DNA from: Reyranella humidisoli
GTDB lineage: Bacteria; Pseudomonadota; Alphaproteobacteria; Reyranellales; Reyranellaceae
Direction: 5' to 3'
DNA length: 64,000 nt
Assembly (NCBI RefSeq): GCF_019039055.1
Contig: NZ_JAHOPB010000003.1
Span: forward strand, 428,218-492,217
The position numbers and the translations under genes are program-made. The notes under the pieces are model-generated. The model had not been told where the DNA came from. It made no database searches and saw only the letters and a program-made list of their open reading frames with translations. Positions 12,588-21,466 of this stretch are shown here, piece after piece. Numbering within the stretch: the stretch's first letter is position 1; each line of letters starts with the position of its first letter.

Positions 12588-12616
12588 AGATTGGCCTGAA
12601 CAGAGGGTTGTTCAAG
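12588..12616 (-). promoter_or_regulatory. Possible sigma-32-type promoter for lon
   Basis: On the minus strand CTTGAA (12616-12611) is followed after 16 bases by CCAATCT (12594-12588). This resembles the alphaproteobacterial heat-shock pattern CTTG-N17-CYTATnT. It lies about 100 bases before the lon start, where a heat-shock promoter is expected. The -10 element is imperfect. Confidence 0.4.
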
Positions 12617-12664
12617 GCCCGTCGGGAAGACCGCCGGCGACGGTTGTCGCCGACGCAGCAAAAC

Positions 12665-13936
12665 TCAGGCCGGCGCAGCGGCAACGCCTTCTTTGCGCTC
12701 ACCATGCACGTACAGCGGCTGGGCGCGACCCTCGATGACTTCCCGGTTGATCACCACTTCCTCGACCCCGTCGAGCGACGGCAGGTCGTACATGGTGTCC
12801 AGCAGGACGGTCTCCATGATGGACCGAAGCCCGCGGGCGCCGGTCTTGCGCTGGATTGCCTTCTGGGAGACCGCGCGCAGGGCATCGTCGGAGAACTTGA
12901 GCTTCACGTTCTCCATGTCGAAGAGACGCTGGTACTGCTTGAGCAGCGCGTTCTTCGGGCGCGTCAGGATCTCGATCAGCGCGACCTCGTCGAGATCGTC
13001 GAGCGTGGCGACGACCGGCAGGCGGCCGACGAACTCGGGGATCAGCCCGTAGCGCAGCAGGTCCTCGGGCTCGAGGTCCTTGAGGATTTCGCCGGTACGG
13101 CGATCCTCGGGCCCGCGCACTTCAGCGCCAAAGCCGATCGACGTGCCCTGGCGGCGCATCGAGATGATCTTGTCGAGGCCCGCGAAGGCGCCACCGCAGA
13201 TGAACAGGATGTTCGTCGTGTCGACCTGCAGGAACTCCTGCTGCGGATGCTTGCGCCCACCCTGCGGCGGCACGGAGGCGACGGTGCCTTCCATGATCTT
13301 CAACAGCGCCTGCTGCACCCCCTCACCCGATACGTCGCGCGTGATCGAGGGGTTGTCGGACTTGCGGCTGATCTTGTCGACCTCGTCGATGTAGACGATG
13401 CCGCGCTGGGCACGCTCGACGTTGTAGTCGGCAGCCTGCAGCAGCTTGAGGATGATGTTCTCGACGTCCTCGCCGACGTAACCGGCTTCGGTCAGCGTCG
13501 TGGCGTCGGCCATCGTGAACGGCACGTCCAGCATGCGGGCCAGCGTCTGGGCCAGCAGGGTCTTGCCGCAGCCCGTGGGGCCGATCAGCATGATGTTGGA
13601 CTTGGCGATCTCGACTTCGTTGGCCTTCCCGCCATGGCTCAACCGCTTGTAGTGGTTGTGCACGGCGACGGCGAGGATGCGCTTCGCCCGGTCCTGGCCG
13701 ATGACGTAGTCATCGAGGATCTGGCGAATCTCCTTGGGAGACGGCACCCCGTCCTTGGATTTGACCAGGGTGGTCTTGCTCTCTTCCCTGATGATGTCCA
13801 TGCAGAGTTCGACGCATTCATCGCAGATGAATACGGTCGGACCGGCAATGAGCTTGCGGACTTCATGCTGGCTCTTGCCGCAGAAGCTGCAATACAGGGT
13901 GTTGCGGGAATCACCCCCGGACTTGGCGGCTGGCAT
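12665..13936 (-). CDS. clpX: ATP-dependent Clp protease ATP-binding subunit ClpX
   Basis: AAA+ unfoldase that feeds substrates to ClpP, 423 residues. The N-terminal zinc-binding domain is visible (CSFCGKS and CDECVELC), followed by Walker A (GPTGCGKTLLAQTLA), Walker B (GIVYIDEVDKI), the ClpP-contacting IGF-type loop region, and sensor-2 KTGARGLRSIME. The start at 13936 (MPAAKSGGDS) is the family-typical one; upstream codons are not conserved in character. Confidence 0.98.
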   Translation of the reverse strand: MPAAKSGGDSRNTLYCSFCGKSQHEVRKLIAGPTVFICDECVELCMDIIREESKTTLVKSKDGVPSPKEIRQILDDYVIGQDRAKRILAVAVHNHYKRLSHGGKANEVEIAKSNIMLIGPTGCGKTLLAQTLARMLDVPFTMADATTLTEAGYVGEDVENIILKLLQAADYNVERAQRGIVYIDEVDKISRKSDNPSITRDVSGEGVQQALLKIMEGTVASVPPQGGRKHPQQEFLQVDTTNILFICGGAFAGLDKIISMRRQGTSIGFGAEVRGPEDRRTGEILKDLEPEDLLRYGLIPEFVGRLPVVATLDDLDEVALIEILTRPKNALLKQYQRLFDMENVKLKFSDDALRAVSQKAIQRKTGARGLRSIMETVLLDTMYDLPSLDGVEEVVINREVIEGRAQPLYVHGERKEGVAAAPA

Positions 13937-14080
13937 GTCTGTAACGCACCTCCGCTTGGGGGGCCCTACGACCTGCGGGCCCGCACACAAGCCTATGTTA
14001 AACGTGCCGCCCGGACGGCGACAACATCAAAATATGGTGTGCCGCCGTGCGAACAGGAAACAATTGGTCGCTTTTGCCGC

Positions 14081-14731
14081 CTAGGAGGCAGCAGCCTGGA
14101 TGATGGTCGGGGTCGGCCGCTTCTCGAGCACATCGTCGATAAGGCCGAATTCCTTGGCTTCCTGGGGCGCGAAGAACTTGTCGCGCTCCATGGCCTGCTC
14201 GATCACCTCGATCGGCTTGCCGGTATGTTCGACGTACATCTGGTTCAGCCGCGAACGGGTCGCGAGGATTTCCCGCGCGTGGATCTCGATGTCCGTTGCC
14301 TGGCCCTGGGCGCCGCCCGACGGCTGGTGGATCATGATCCGGGCGTTCGGGAGCGCGAAGCGCTTGCCCTTCTCGCCCGCCGTCAGCAGCAGCGAGCCCA
14401 TCGACGCGGCCTGACCATAGACCAGCGTCGAGATGTGTGGCCGGATGTAACGCATGGTGTCGTAGATCGCCATGCCGGACGTCACCACGCCACCGGGCGA
14501 GTTGATGTAGAACGAGATGTCCTTCGTCGGGTTCTCGGCTTCGAGATAAAGCAGCTGGGCGCAGATCACGCCCGCCACGTGATCCTCGACCGGACCGTTG
14601 AGGAAGACGATCCGTTCCTTCAGCAGCCTCGACCAGATGTCGTAGCCGCGTTCGCCGCGCGCCGATTGCTCGACCACCATCGGGACGTAGTAGTTGTTAT
14701 GAACTTCCAGCGGATCGCGGTCGCGAATCAT
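14081..14731 (-). CDS. clpP: ATP-dependent Clp protease proteolytic subunit ClpP
   Basis: Serine peptidase that forms the tetradecameric Clp core, 216 residues. The catalytic triad is visible: Ser110 in GQAASMGSLLL, His135 in MIHQPSGG, and Asp184 in MERDKFF. The conserved start of the mature protein (VPMVVEQSARGERGYDI) lies about 16 residues in, consistent with a short N-terminal propeptide. It precedes clpX in the same direction. Confidence 0.98.
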   Translation of the reverse strand: MIRDRDPLEVHNNYYVPMVVEQSARGERGYDIWSRLLKERIVFLNGPVEDHVAGVICAQLLYLEAENPTKDISFYINSPGGVVTSGMAIYDTMRYIRPHISTLVYGQAASMGSLLLTAGEKGKRFALPNARIMIHQPSGGAQGQATDIEIHAREILATRSRLNQMYVEHTGKPIEVIEQAMERDKFFAPQEAKEFGLIDDVLEKRPTPTIIQAAAS

Positions 14732-14774
14732 CGCGGTGGCCCCCTTGAGTAACGTTGCTTCAGAAAGTGGCAGT

Positions 14775-14802
14775 GCCGGTGGTCCTGTTCAAGGCCACCG
14801 GC
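14775..14802 (-). terminator. Hairpin after trigger factor, possible terminator
   Basis: An 8-bp perfect stem (GCCGGTGG paired with CCACCGGC) with a 12-base loop lies just after the tig stop codon. No clear T-run follows on the minus strand, so termination is only a possibility; it may instead be a processing or attenuation structure between tig and clpP. Confidence 0.35.
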
Positions 14803-14808
14803 TCAAGA

Positions 14809-16158
14809 TCAGCCCGCCGCCTTTTCCGCGCCCTCTTCTTCCTGCTCGGCCTCACGGGCGACCTTGAGCAGTTCCTCCGGGGTAACCGACTTCTCGGTGA
14901 CCTTGGCCAGTTCCAGGATAAAGTCGACCGTCTTCTCTTCGAAGATCGGCGCCCGGAGCTGGTCCTTCATCTCGGCGTTCTTGCTGTAGAACTCGAGCAC
15001 CTGGCGTTCCTGGCCCTGGTAGCGCATGGCTTCGCGCATGACCGCCTGGTTGAGTTCCTCCGGCGTGACGTCGATGTTGTTGGAGCGGCCGACATCGGCC
15101 AGCAACAGGCCGAGGCGGACGCGGCGCTCGGCGATGTCGCGATACTCCTTGCGCATCTTCTCTTCGTCGTCCTCGACCTTCTGGCCGTTCTTCTTCGCTT
15201 CTTCGATGCGCTGCCAGATGGCGTTGAACTCGCCCTCGACGAGCCCGTCCGGCACGGCAAACTTCTGGGTGTCGGCCAGCTTGTCGAGGAGCTGACGCTT
15301 GATCATCCCGCGCGAAATCTGCGTGTAATCCTGGCCGATCCGCTCGCCCACCGCCTTGCGCATGGCTTCGAGGTTCTCGAAGTTGTTCTTCTTCGCAAGC
15401 TCGTCGTCGACCGGCTTGTCGACGAATTCCAGCACTTCCTTGATCGTGCACTTGAAGACGGCATCCTTGCCGGCGAGTTCGGGCGCGCCGTACTCGGCCG
15501 GGAAGGTCACCTTCACGTCGACCGGCTTGTCGACCTCGGCGCCGATCAGCTGGTCCTCGAAGCCCGGAATGAACGAGCCCGACCCCAGCTCCAGCACATA
15601 GTCCTGCGCCGCGCCGCCGGGGAACTCCACGCCGTCGACCGAGCCGATGAAGTCGACCTTGATGGCATCGCCCTTCTGCGCCGGACGCGGCGGATCGACG
15701 GGCTTCTGCTCGCGGTTGGCCTTGCCGATGCGCTCCAGCGCCTCGTCGATGTCCTTCTCAGGCACTTCGGCCTTGAGACGCTCGAGCTCGATGCCCGAGA
15801 AGTCGAGCTTGCCGATCTCCGGCAGCACTTCAACCACGACCTCGAACTCGACGTCCTTGCCCTCTTCGAGCTGCTTCAGGTCGACGCGCGGCTGCAGCGC
15901 GGGCCTCAGGCCGCGATCCTCGATCGCCTTTGCGGTGCTGGTGTTGACGGCCGCCTCGACGGCTTCGCCGAACAGCGCCTGGCCGTACTGCTTCTTGAGC
16001 AGGCCCACCGGCACCTTGCCCGGGCGGAAGCCCGGCAGCGCCGCGGTCTTGGCCATTTCGGCGAGGCGCTCGTCGATCTTCGCCGTGAGGTCGCCGACGG
16101 GGACGACGATCTTGAACTGGTGCTTCAGGCCTTCGGCCGAGAGTTCCGTAACTTGCAT
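14809..16158 (-). CDS. tig: Trigger factor (peptidyl-prolyl isomerase chaperone)
   Basis: Ribosome-associated chaperone, 449 residues. The N-terminal ribosome-docking loop reads GFRPGKVPVGLL (the usual GFRxGKxP signature). An FKBP-type isomerase domain follows (KGDAIKVDFIGSVDGVEFPGG), and the helical C-terminal arms form the remainder, ending in a Glu/Ala-rich tail. The start at 16158 (MQVTELSAEG) is typical of the family; an upstream in-frame extension runs into tRNA-Leu and is rejected. Confidence 0.97.
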   Translation of the reverse strand: MQVTELSAEGLKHQFKIVVPVGDLTAKIDERLAEMAKTAALPGFRPGKVPVGLLKKQYGQALFGEAVEAAVNTSTAKAIEDRGLRPALQPRVDLKQLEEGKDVEFEVVVEVLPEIGKLDFSGIELERLKAEVPEKDIDEALERIGKANREQKPVDPPRPAQKGDAIKVDFIGSVDGVEFPGGAAQDYVLELGSGSFIPGFEDQLIGAEVDKPVDVKVTFPAEYGAPELAGKDAVFKCTIKEVLEFVDKPVDDELAKKNNFENLEAMRKAVGERIGQDYTQISRGMIKRQLLDKLADTQKFAVPDGLVEGEFNAIWQRIEEAKKNGQKVEDDEEKMRKEYRDIAERRVRLGLLLADVGRSNNIDVTPEELNQAVMREAMRYQGQERQVLEFYSKNAEMKDQLRAPIFEEKTVDFILELAKVTEKSVTPEELLKVAREAEQEEEGAEKAAG

Positions 16159-16176
16159 TGTCTCACTTCCATTTCC

Positions 16177-16261
16177 TGGTGCGGGCGGAGGGACTTGAAC
16201 CCCCACGCCTTGCGGCACGAGAACCTAAATCTCGCGTGTCTACCAATTCCACCACGCCCGC
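16177..16261 (-). tRNA. tRNA-Leu (anticodon TAG)
   Basis: Class II tRNA of 85 bases on the minus strand. The acceptor pairs GCGGGCG with CGCCCGC, the D arm is TGGTGGAATTGGTAGACACG, the anticodon loop contains TAG, and a long variable arm (CGTGCCGCAAGGCGT) precedes the T arm with GGTTCAAGTCC. CCA is encoded. It sits 18 bases upstream of tig. Confidence 0.96.
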
Positions 16262-16349
16262 CCGAAGCCTGCCCAAACGACGTCCTGAGCCATCGGGGCG
16301 TGCCGCGAAGGCCGAATCGCGGGCCTCTTAGCCCGACCCCGCGGAACGG

Positions 16350-17852
16350 TCAATTAAAGGACGACAACGACTGCAGAGCATGCGGCAGGAGCGCCGGCAA
16401 ATCCTCGGCGATCAGTCCCGGGCGACCGAACAGGTGCGCACATTCGCCATGCAGCCACGCGGCCGCAGCCGCTGCCGCGAAGGGAGTGAGCCCCTGCGCC
16501 AGCAACCCGCCGATCAATCCGGCGAGCACGTCGCCGGAGCCCGCGGTGGCCAACGCGGGCGATGCATGCGTGTTCACGATCGCGCGGCCGTCGGGCGTGG
16601 CGATCACCGTATCGGGCCCCTTCAGCAGGATCGTCGCACCGCTGCGCGCCGCCGCGCGCCTCACCCGCCCGAGCTTGTCGCTCATTCCACCGAGATCGGG
16701 AAAGAGCCTGCGGAACTCGCCCTCATGCGGCGTGAGCAACGTCGGCCCCGAGATGCTGCGGAACAGCAGCGCGGGATCCGCGGCGAAGACGGTGATGGCA
16801 TCGGCATCGAGGACGACCTGTCGCCGTGCCGCCAGCGCAGCAAGCACCGCGTCCCGCGTGCGATCCACGACGCCCGATCCGGGACCGATCAGGAGGGCAT
16901 TGCGTCGCTCGTCGGCGAGCAGATGCGCGAACATGGCGCCGTCATCGGCCTCGGCCACGAGATTGCCCGGCTCGGCCGCCTGGAAAACCGCCAGCGTCGC
17001 GCGCAAGGACGCGATAGTGACCAACCCTGCGCCGATGCGCCGGCCGGCCAGGGCCGCGAGACGCGCTGCCCCCGTGGCGTGGGCACCGGCCAGGATCGTG
17101 AGATGGCCGCGCGCGTACTTATGGTCGGCAATGTCGTTCCGCCGCAGCAGATGTGTCCACAGGGCCGGCGCGTTCAGCCAGGCGCGCGGATCGATCGCGG
17201 CCACGGCCTGCGCCGGGACACCGATATCCACGATGCTCAGGCGGCCGCAGCGGCGCAATCCCTCGACGGAGTAATGGCCGGGCTTGGCGCGAAAGAACGA
17301 TACGGTCGCTTCCGCCTCGAAGGCCCGGCCCATGATTTCCCCGGTGTCGCCATGCAGGCCGGTCGGCACGTCCACCGCGACGACGGGCAGCCGCCGATCG
17401 GTCACCAGGTCGATGGCCGCGGCGATTTCACCGTCGAGCGGTCGGCTGAGTCCGGCGCCGAAAATGGCGTCGACGACCAGCGGCGCATCGTCGAGCCGGG
17501 CGCTCGACCAGGCGTCGATCGCGCCCTGCCACGTGCCGGCGGCCCAAGCCGCATCTCCCCTGAGCGACTCTCTCTGCCCGAAGAGAACGAGGCGCACGGG
17601 CCAGCCTGCCGCCCGCAGGTGACGCGCGGCGACAAACCCGTCGCCACCGTTGTTGCCCGGTCCGCAGAGAACGAGGACGGGACGGCGCGCATGACGCTGC
17701 ATGGCCGCGACGGCCACCGCCCTTCCCGCCCTTTCCATGAGCTCGCGCCCCGGCACACCGCTTTGGACGGCGAAGGCATCGGCCCGCGCCATCTGTGCGC
17801 AGGTCAGGAGAGCGAGTTCGTCCCGGGGAAGAAGGTCGCGAAAGTCAGGCAT
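16350..17852 (-). CDS. nnr: Bifunctional NAD(P)HX epimerase / ADP-dependent NAD(P)HX dehydratase
   Basis: Metabolite-repair enzyme that restores hydrated NAD(P)H, 500 residues. The N-terminal YjeF epimerase domain shows CGPGNNGGDGFVAARHL. The C-terminal ribokinase-like dehydratase domain shows LTPHEGEFRRLF, LKGPDTVIATPDG and the phosphate-binding ATAGSGDVLAGLIGG. The start at 17852 (MPDFRDLLPRDEL) is chosen because the frame further upstream enters tRNA-His. Confidence 0.95.
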   Translation of the reverse strand: MPDFRDLLPRDELALLTCAQMARADAFAVQSGVPGRELMERAGRAVAVAAMQRHARRPVLVLCGPGNNGGDGFVAARHLRAAGWPVRLVLFGQRESLRGDAAWAAGTWQGAIDAWSSARLDDAPLVVDAIFGAGLSRPLDGEIAAAIDLVTDRRLPVVAVDVPTGLHGDTGEIMGRAFEAEATVSFFRAKPGHYSVEGLRRCGRLSIVDIGVPAQAVAAIDPRAWLNAPALWTHLLRRNDIADHKYARGHLTILAGAHATGAARLAALAGRRIGAGLVTIASLRATLAVFQAAEPGNLVAEADDGAMFAHLLADERRNALLIGPGSGVVDRTRDAVLAALAARRQVVLDADAITVFAADPALLFRSISGPTLLTPHEGEFRRLFPDLGGMSDKLGRVRRAAARSGATILLKGPDTVIATPDGRAIVNTHASPALATAGSGDVLAGLIGGLLAQGLTPFAAAAAAAWLHGECAHLFGRPGLIAEDLPALLPHALQSLSSFN

Positions 17853-17875
17853 GGGAGACTTGCAACGTGGGCGAT

Positions 17876-17953
17876 TGGGGCGGCCGACCGGATTTGAACC
17901 GGCGACATCCAGAATCACAATCTGGCGCTCTAACCAACTGAGCTACGGCCGCC
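17876..17953 (-). tRNA. tRNA-His (anticodon GTG)
   Basis: Minus-strand cloverleaf with the extra 5' G characteristic of tRNA-His, paired with C73. The acceptor is GCGGCCG with CGGCCGC, the D arm contains TAGCTCAGTTGGTTAGAGC, the anticodon stem is CCAGA-TTGTGAT-TCTGG with anticodon GTG, the T arm contains GGTTCAAATCC, and CCA is encoded. Confidence 0.96.
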
Positions 17954-18008
17954 ATCGTGGATCGCTCCCGACGAAGCGGCGCCTTCCTACGCTCCGGCGG
18001 CGAGAGCG

Positions 18009-18662
18009 TCAAGAAACAGGCGGCGTTTCCGGCAGCAGCCGGTCGATGGCCCGGATCCAGACGTCGCAGGCCTCCTCGAAAGACATCGCAAAATGCCCGC
18101 GCAGGCGCGCCCAGCTTTCGAAATCGACCAAGGCCTCGAGCGCGAGCACGGTCTGGCGCCGCTCCCGTTCCTTCAGGGTCGAGAGCTCCGGCGCATAGAC
18201 TTCCTCGAGCCGTCGGATGACCAGCTCGCGGATCAGCCGGATCCGGTTCTTGAGATCGGGCGAATCGCCCTGGTTGGCGTTGAGGGCACGCCACAGCGGC
18301 AGCCACTCGTCGCACACCCGGCCCCGCGTCTGGACGTGCAGGCGCACCCTGGACTCGCGGTTTCCGACCATCCGCTCGCTGGCAACCTGAGCCGAGACGC
18401 GCATCATGGCATCGTCGGTCACCGCGACGCGCAGGGCATGAAGGTCGGGGAACCGTTCGAAAATCGATCGCACCGAGTAGCCGGCGCGCTGGGCAATCGC
18501 CACGGCGGTGGGAATCTGCGGGCTTTCGCGCAAGAGCGACAGATAGGCTTCGATGATCAACTGGCGGGTTCGCGCACTGCGCAGCCGGCGGCCGTCGGCA
18601 CGCTCCTGCCCGGAGGGTGCGGCGGCCTCGGCCCCGCCCCGCGCCGTCACGCCACCGCGCAT
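18009..18662 (-). CDS. TetR/AcrR-family transcriptional regulator (tandem copy 1)
   Basis: A 217-residue regulator. The N-terminal helix-turn-helix shows IAQRAGYSVRSIFERFPDLH, preceded by DGRRLRSARTRQLIIEAY. The C-terminal region carries a motif shared with the next two genes (ALEALVDFESWARLRGHF and EEACDVWIRAIDRLLP), so the three genes arose by tandem duplication. The ATG at 18662 has AAGGA 4 bases upstream and overlaps the preceding gene's end by 16 bases. The ligand is unknown. Confidence 0.85.
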   Translation of the reverse strand: MRGGVTARGGAEAAAPSGQERADGRRLRSARTRQLIIEAYLSLLRESPQIPTAVAIAQRAGYSVRSIFERFPDLHALRVAVTDDAMMRVSAQVASERMVGNRESRVRLHVQTRGRVCDEWLPLWRALNANQGDSPDLKNRIRLIRELVIRRLEEVYAPELSTLKERERRQTVLALEALVDFESWARLRGHFAMSFEEACDVWIRAIDRLLPETPPVS

Positions 18663-19267
18663 GGGTCCTTCGGCAATAGCCGTCCAATGGTCTGGATCCA
18701 TACGAGACAGGCCTCATCGAAGGACAGTCCAAAGAACTCGCGCATGCGCGCCCAGCTCTCGACGTCGGTCAGCGCCTCGAGTGCAATCAGCATCTGCTGC
18801 TGCTCCTCCAACGGCAGCAAGGCAAGTTCCGGTGCGAACATCATCTCCATCCGCGACGTTACGCGGTCGCGGGCCATCCGTATGCGTGCCTTGATTTCAG
18901 GCGAATCGCCCTGGTTGACGATCAACGAGCGCCAAAGGGGCAGCCATTGCTCGCATGTTGCCCCTCGCGTCCGCACATGGAAGGCAATCCGGGTCGTGCG
19001 GTCGCCGTCGGCGCCCCGCGGTGGCCCCAGGGCGGAGATCTGCGCCAGCGAATAATCGATCGCGGCCACCTGGAGGGCGCGGATGTCTGGAAATCGCTCG
19101 AAGATCGAGCGGACGGAATAGCCGGCTCGTTCGGCGATCTCGGCGGCCGTCGGCACCCGCGGCGACATTTCCTCGGCCAGCGCGATATAGGCTTCGATGA
19201 TGAGTTGCTTGGTGCGCTCGCTGCGCAGGCGGCGACCGTCGATCTTGGCAGACTTCATCGTGGACAT
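18647..19267 (-). CDS. TetR/AcrR-family transcriptional regulator (tandem copy 2)
   Basis: A 206-residue paralogue of the two flanking regulators. The DNA-binding part reads IAERAGYSVRSIFERFPDIR after DGRRLRSERTKQLIIEAY, and the C-terminal motif is ALEALTDVESWARMREFF. No strong ribosome site decides between a TTG at 19276, ATG at 19267 and ATG at 19258; 19267 is a compromise. It begins about 12 bases after copy 3 ends, so the three are probably one transcript. Confidence 0.85.
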   Translation of the reverse strand: MSTMKSAKIDGRRLRSERTKQLIIEAYIALAEEMSPRVPTAAEIAERAGYSVRSIFERFPDIRALQVAAIDYSLAQISALGPPRGADGDRTTRIAFHVRTRGATCEQWLPLWRSLIVNQGDSPEIKARIRMARDRVTSRMEMMFAPELALLPLEEQQQMLIALEALTDVESWARMREFFGLSFDEACLVWIQTIGRLLPKDPCAVA

Positions 19268-19279
19268 TGCAGACAAGGT

Positions 19280-19945
19280 TCAGCCCGTTCCGGAATTGGT
19301 GTCTGGGGGAGTCGATGGCAGCATCCGGTCGATCGCACGGATCCACACGGCACAACTCTCGGCGTACGAAAGACCGTAAGTGTCGCGCATGCGGGCCCAG
19401 CTCTCGATGTCGGTCATCGCTTCCAGGGCGATGAGAAGGTTGCGTTGTTCCAAGTCCGTCAGGACCGACAGTTCACGCCCGTACATCAGACGCATGCGGT
19501 CGATCGTGCGTTCCCGGGCGACCTTGATTCGCACCGTGAGCGCATCGTTCTCGTCGAAATTGTAGGTGAGCGCTCTCCAAAGTGCGACACCGCGTTCGCA
19601 TGTGCCGGCGCGGGTCTCCACCTGCGACCTGATGCGGGTTGCGCGATCGCCATCGACGTCACGGGCCGGCGCCAGGGCCGCCGCATGAGCGAGCCCGTAA
19701 TCGGCCGCCGCCACGCGCAGCGTATGCAGATCGGGAAACCGCTCGAAAACCGATCGGACGGAATAGCCTGCGCGCGCCGCGATCTCCTGCGCTGTCGGCA
19801 TGGGTGTCGATGGATTTTCGCGAATCAGCGCCAGATAGGCCTCGATGATGAGCTGCCTGGTACGCTCGCTCCGCAGGCGACGCCCATCGATACGGACAGG
19901 CTTGGGCGTGCCCGATCCGAAGGATGTGCCCTCGGACGGGCTCAT
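19280..19945 (-). CDS. TetR/AcrR-family transcriptional regulator (tandem copy 3, promoter-proximal)
   Basis: First of three tandem paralogous regulators, 221 residues. The helix-turn-helix is IAARAGYSVRSVFERFPDLH and the shared C-terminal motif is ALEAMTDIESWARMRDTY plus ESCAVWIRAIDRMLP. The middle (ligand) region differs more from copies 1 and 2 (RALTYNFDENDALTVRIK versus a RSLIVNQGDSPEIKARIR-like segment), suggesting different effectors. The 157 bases upstream (19946-20102) are AT-richer than the surroundings and could hold the promoter and operator. Confidence 0.85.
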   Translation of the reverse strand: MSPSEGTSFGSGTPKPVRIDGRRLRSERTRQLIIEAYLALIRENPSTPMPTAQEIAARAGYSVRSVFERFPDLHTLRVAAADYGLAHAAALAPARDVDGDRATRIRSQVETRAGTCERGVALWRALTYNFDENDALTVRIKVARERTIDRMRLMYGRELSVLTDLEQRNLLIALEAMTDIESWARMRDTYGLSYAESCAVWIRAIDRMLPSTPPDTNSGTG

Positions 19946-20102
19946 CGCGGCTGGAAACCCGACTCGGCCAACATGCCGATCAAGCAGGCGGGGACATATT
20001 CAAGCATGTAAAATGCGAAAACTCTGTGACATCGACACACTCTTGCCGAGCAAAAGCGAACCAATTGCAGATTAGGGTTCCTGCAATGCAAATACTAGGG
20101 GG

Positions 20103-21266
20103 TTAACTGCAAAAATGTGCCCTCAAACGCTCGATCGCACTGTCGAGCGTGCTGTCGTCCTTGCAGAAACAGAACCGGGCGAAGTAGCGCGGCGCTTCAT
20201 CGGATTGATAGAAGGCGCTCACCGGCACGGCGGTCACGCCGGCTTTAACGGTGATGTGGCGGCAGAAATCCTCGTCGGTCCCGTTGAAGCCCAGCGGCCT
20301 GAAGTCGGTGGTGACGAAGTACGTCCCGTGCGCGGGCAGCACGTCGAACCCGATCTCCGCGAGGGCGGTGGCCAGCCGGTCGCGTTTGCGCTGCATGTCG
20401 GCGGCCAGGGTGGCGAAATAGCCGTCGTTCAGGCGCAAGCCCGTCGCCGCACCCCATTGCAGATTGGGCGGCGTGGTGAAGGTCATGAACTGATGGGTCT
20501 TGGCGATCGGTTTCATCAGTTCCGGCGCCGCCGTGATGTAGCCCACCTTCCAGCCTGTCAGGCTGAAGCTTTTGCCGGCTGAGCCGATGCGTACCGTGCG
20601 ATCGCGCATGCCCGGCAGCGTCATCAGCGAGATGTGGCGCCGGTCGTCGAAGATGATGTGCTCGTAAACCTCGTCGCAGATCGCATAGACGTCGTGCTTC
20701 AGGCAGAGCCCGGCGATGAAGGACAGTTCCTCCTCGTCGAAGACCTTCGAGCAGGGATTCATTGGCGTGTTGAACAGGATCAGCTTGGTCTTCGGCCCGA
20801 AGGCGGCGGCCAGTTCCTCCCGGGGCAGCCGCCAGTGTGGCGGCTCCAGCCGCACCAGCTTCGGCACGCCCCCTGCCCGTCGCACCATGGGCAGGTAGGA
20901 ATCGTAGAGCGGTTCGATGAGTACGACCTCGTCGCCCGGCTCGATCAGGCCGAACAGGCAGTCGCCGAGCGCCTCGGTCGCGCCCGACGTGACCAGGACT
21001 TCGGTCTGCCAGTCGATGTCGAGCCCCTGGAACCGCTTCGCATGATCCGCAACGGCCTGGCGCAATTCGGGAATGCCCATCATGGGCGGGTACTGGTTGT
21101 GCCCGGTCAGCAGGTACTCCGCCGCCGCCGCCCGCACCTCCTCGGGTCCCTTGTCGTCGGGGAAGCCCTGGCCGAGGTTGACGGACTTGTGCTCGCGCGC
21201 GAGCGCCGACATGACTTCAAATACCGTGGTCCCGAGTGCGGACATGGTCGAGTTTGCGGGTTTCAT
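20103..21266 (-). CDS. Pyridoxal-phosphate aminotransferase, class I (methionine/kynurenine/glutamine transaminase-like)
   Basis: A fold-type I aminotransferase of 387 residues. The PLP lysine lies in SAGKSFSLTGWKVGY, with the conserved NTPMNPCSKV substrate loop, CDEVYEHIIFDD, and the C-terminal substrate arginine segment YFARFCF. The N-terminal pattern VNLGQGFPDDKGPEEVRAA resembles the YbdL/kynurenine aminotransferase group, which prefers methionine, glutamine or aromatic amino acids. An upstream TTG at 21290 is an alternative start. It is divergent from glnB, but no functional link is evident. Confidence 0.85.
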   Translation of the reverse strand: MKPANSTMSALGTTVFEVMSALAREHKSVNLGQGFPDDKGPEEVRAAAAEYLLTGHNQYPPMMGIPELRQAVADHAKRFQGLDIDWQTEVLVTSGATEALGDCLFGLIEPGDEVVLIEPLYDSYLPMVRRAGGVPKLVRLEPPHWRLPREELAAAFGPKTKLILFNTPMNPCSKVFDEEELSFIAGLCLKHDVYAICDEVYEHIIFDDRRHISLMTLPGMRDRTVRIGSAGKSFSLTGWKVGYITAAPELMKPIAKTHQFMTFTTPPNLQWGAATGLRLNDGYFATLAADMQRKRDRLATALAEIGFDVLPAHGTYFVTTDFRPLGFNGTDEDFCRHITVKAGVTAVPVSAFYQSDEAPRYFARFCFCKDDSTLDSAIERLRAHFCS

Positions 21267-21379
21267 TGGGGATTCTCTGCTGCCTTCCAATTGACCAATT
21301 TTCTGCCGATAAATTGGGCGTTTCGCCTTCTAAACAGACAGACTGTCGCCGGATTTCCCGCATCGGCCTGTGGAAAATC

Positions 21380-21396
21380 TTGGCATGGTTTATGCT
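21380..21396 (+). promoter_or_regulatory. Sigma-54 promoter for glnB-glnA
   Basis: TTGGCATGGTTTATGCT fits the -24/-12 consensus TTGGCACGnnnnTTGCW, with GG and GC at the required 12-base register. The predicted start is near 21407, giving a leader of about 60 bases before glnB. Known glnBA operons of alphaproteobacteria are NtrC/RpoN controlled; I did not identify a clear NtrC palindrome upstream. Confidence 0.75.
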
Positions 21397-21466
21397 TCCT
21401 CGTGTGGCATACGGGCTATCCCGACCGGGAGGGCCCGGTGCCTGCGTGCGGAGTGTCTTTAGCCAC

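Noticed and set aside
14755..17274. 839-codon plus-strand frame opposite tig and nnr
   Set aside because: It crosses tRNA-Leu and two conserved genes and has no recognisable domain.
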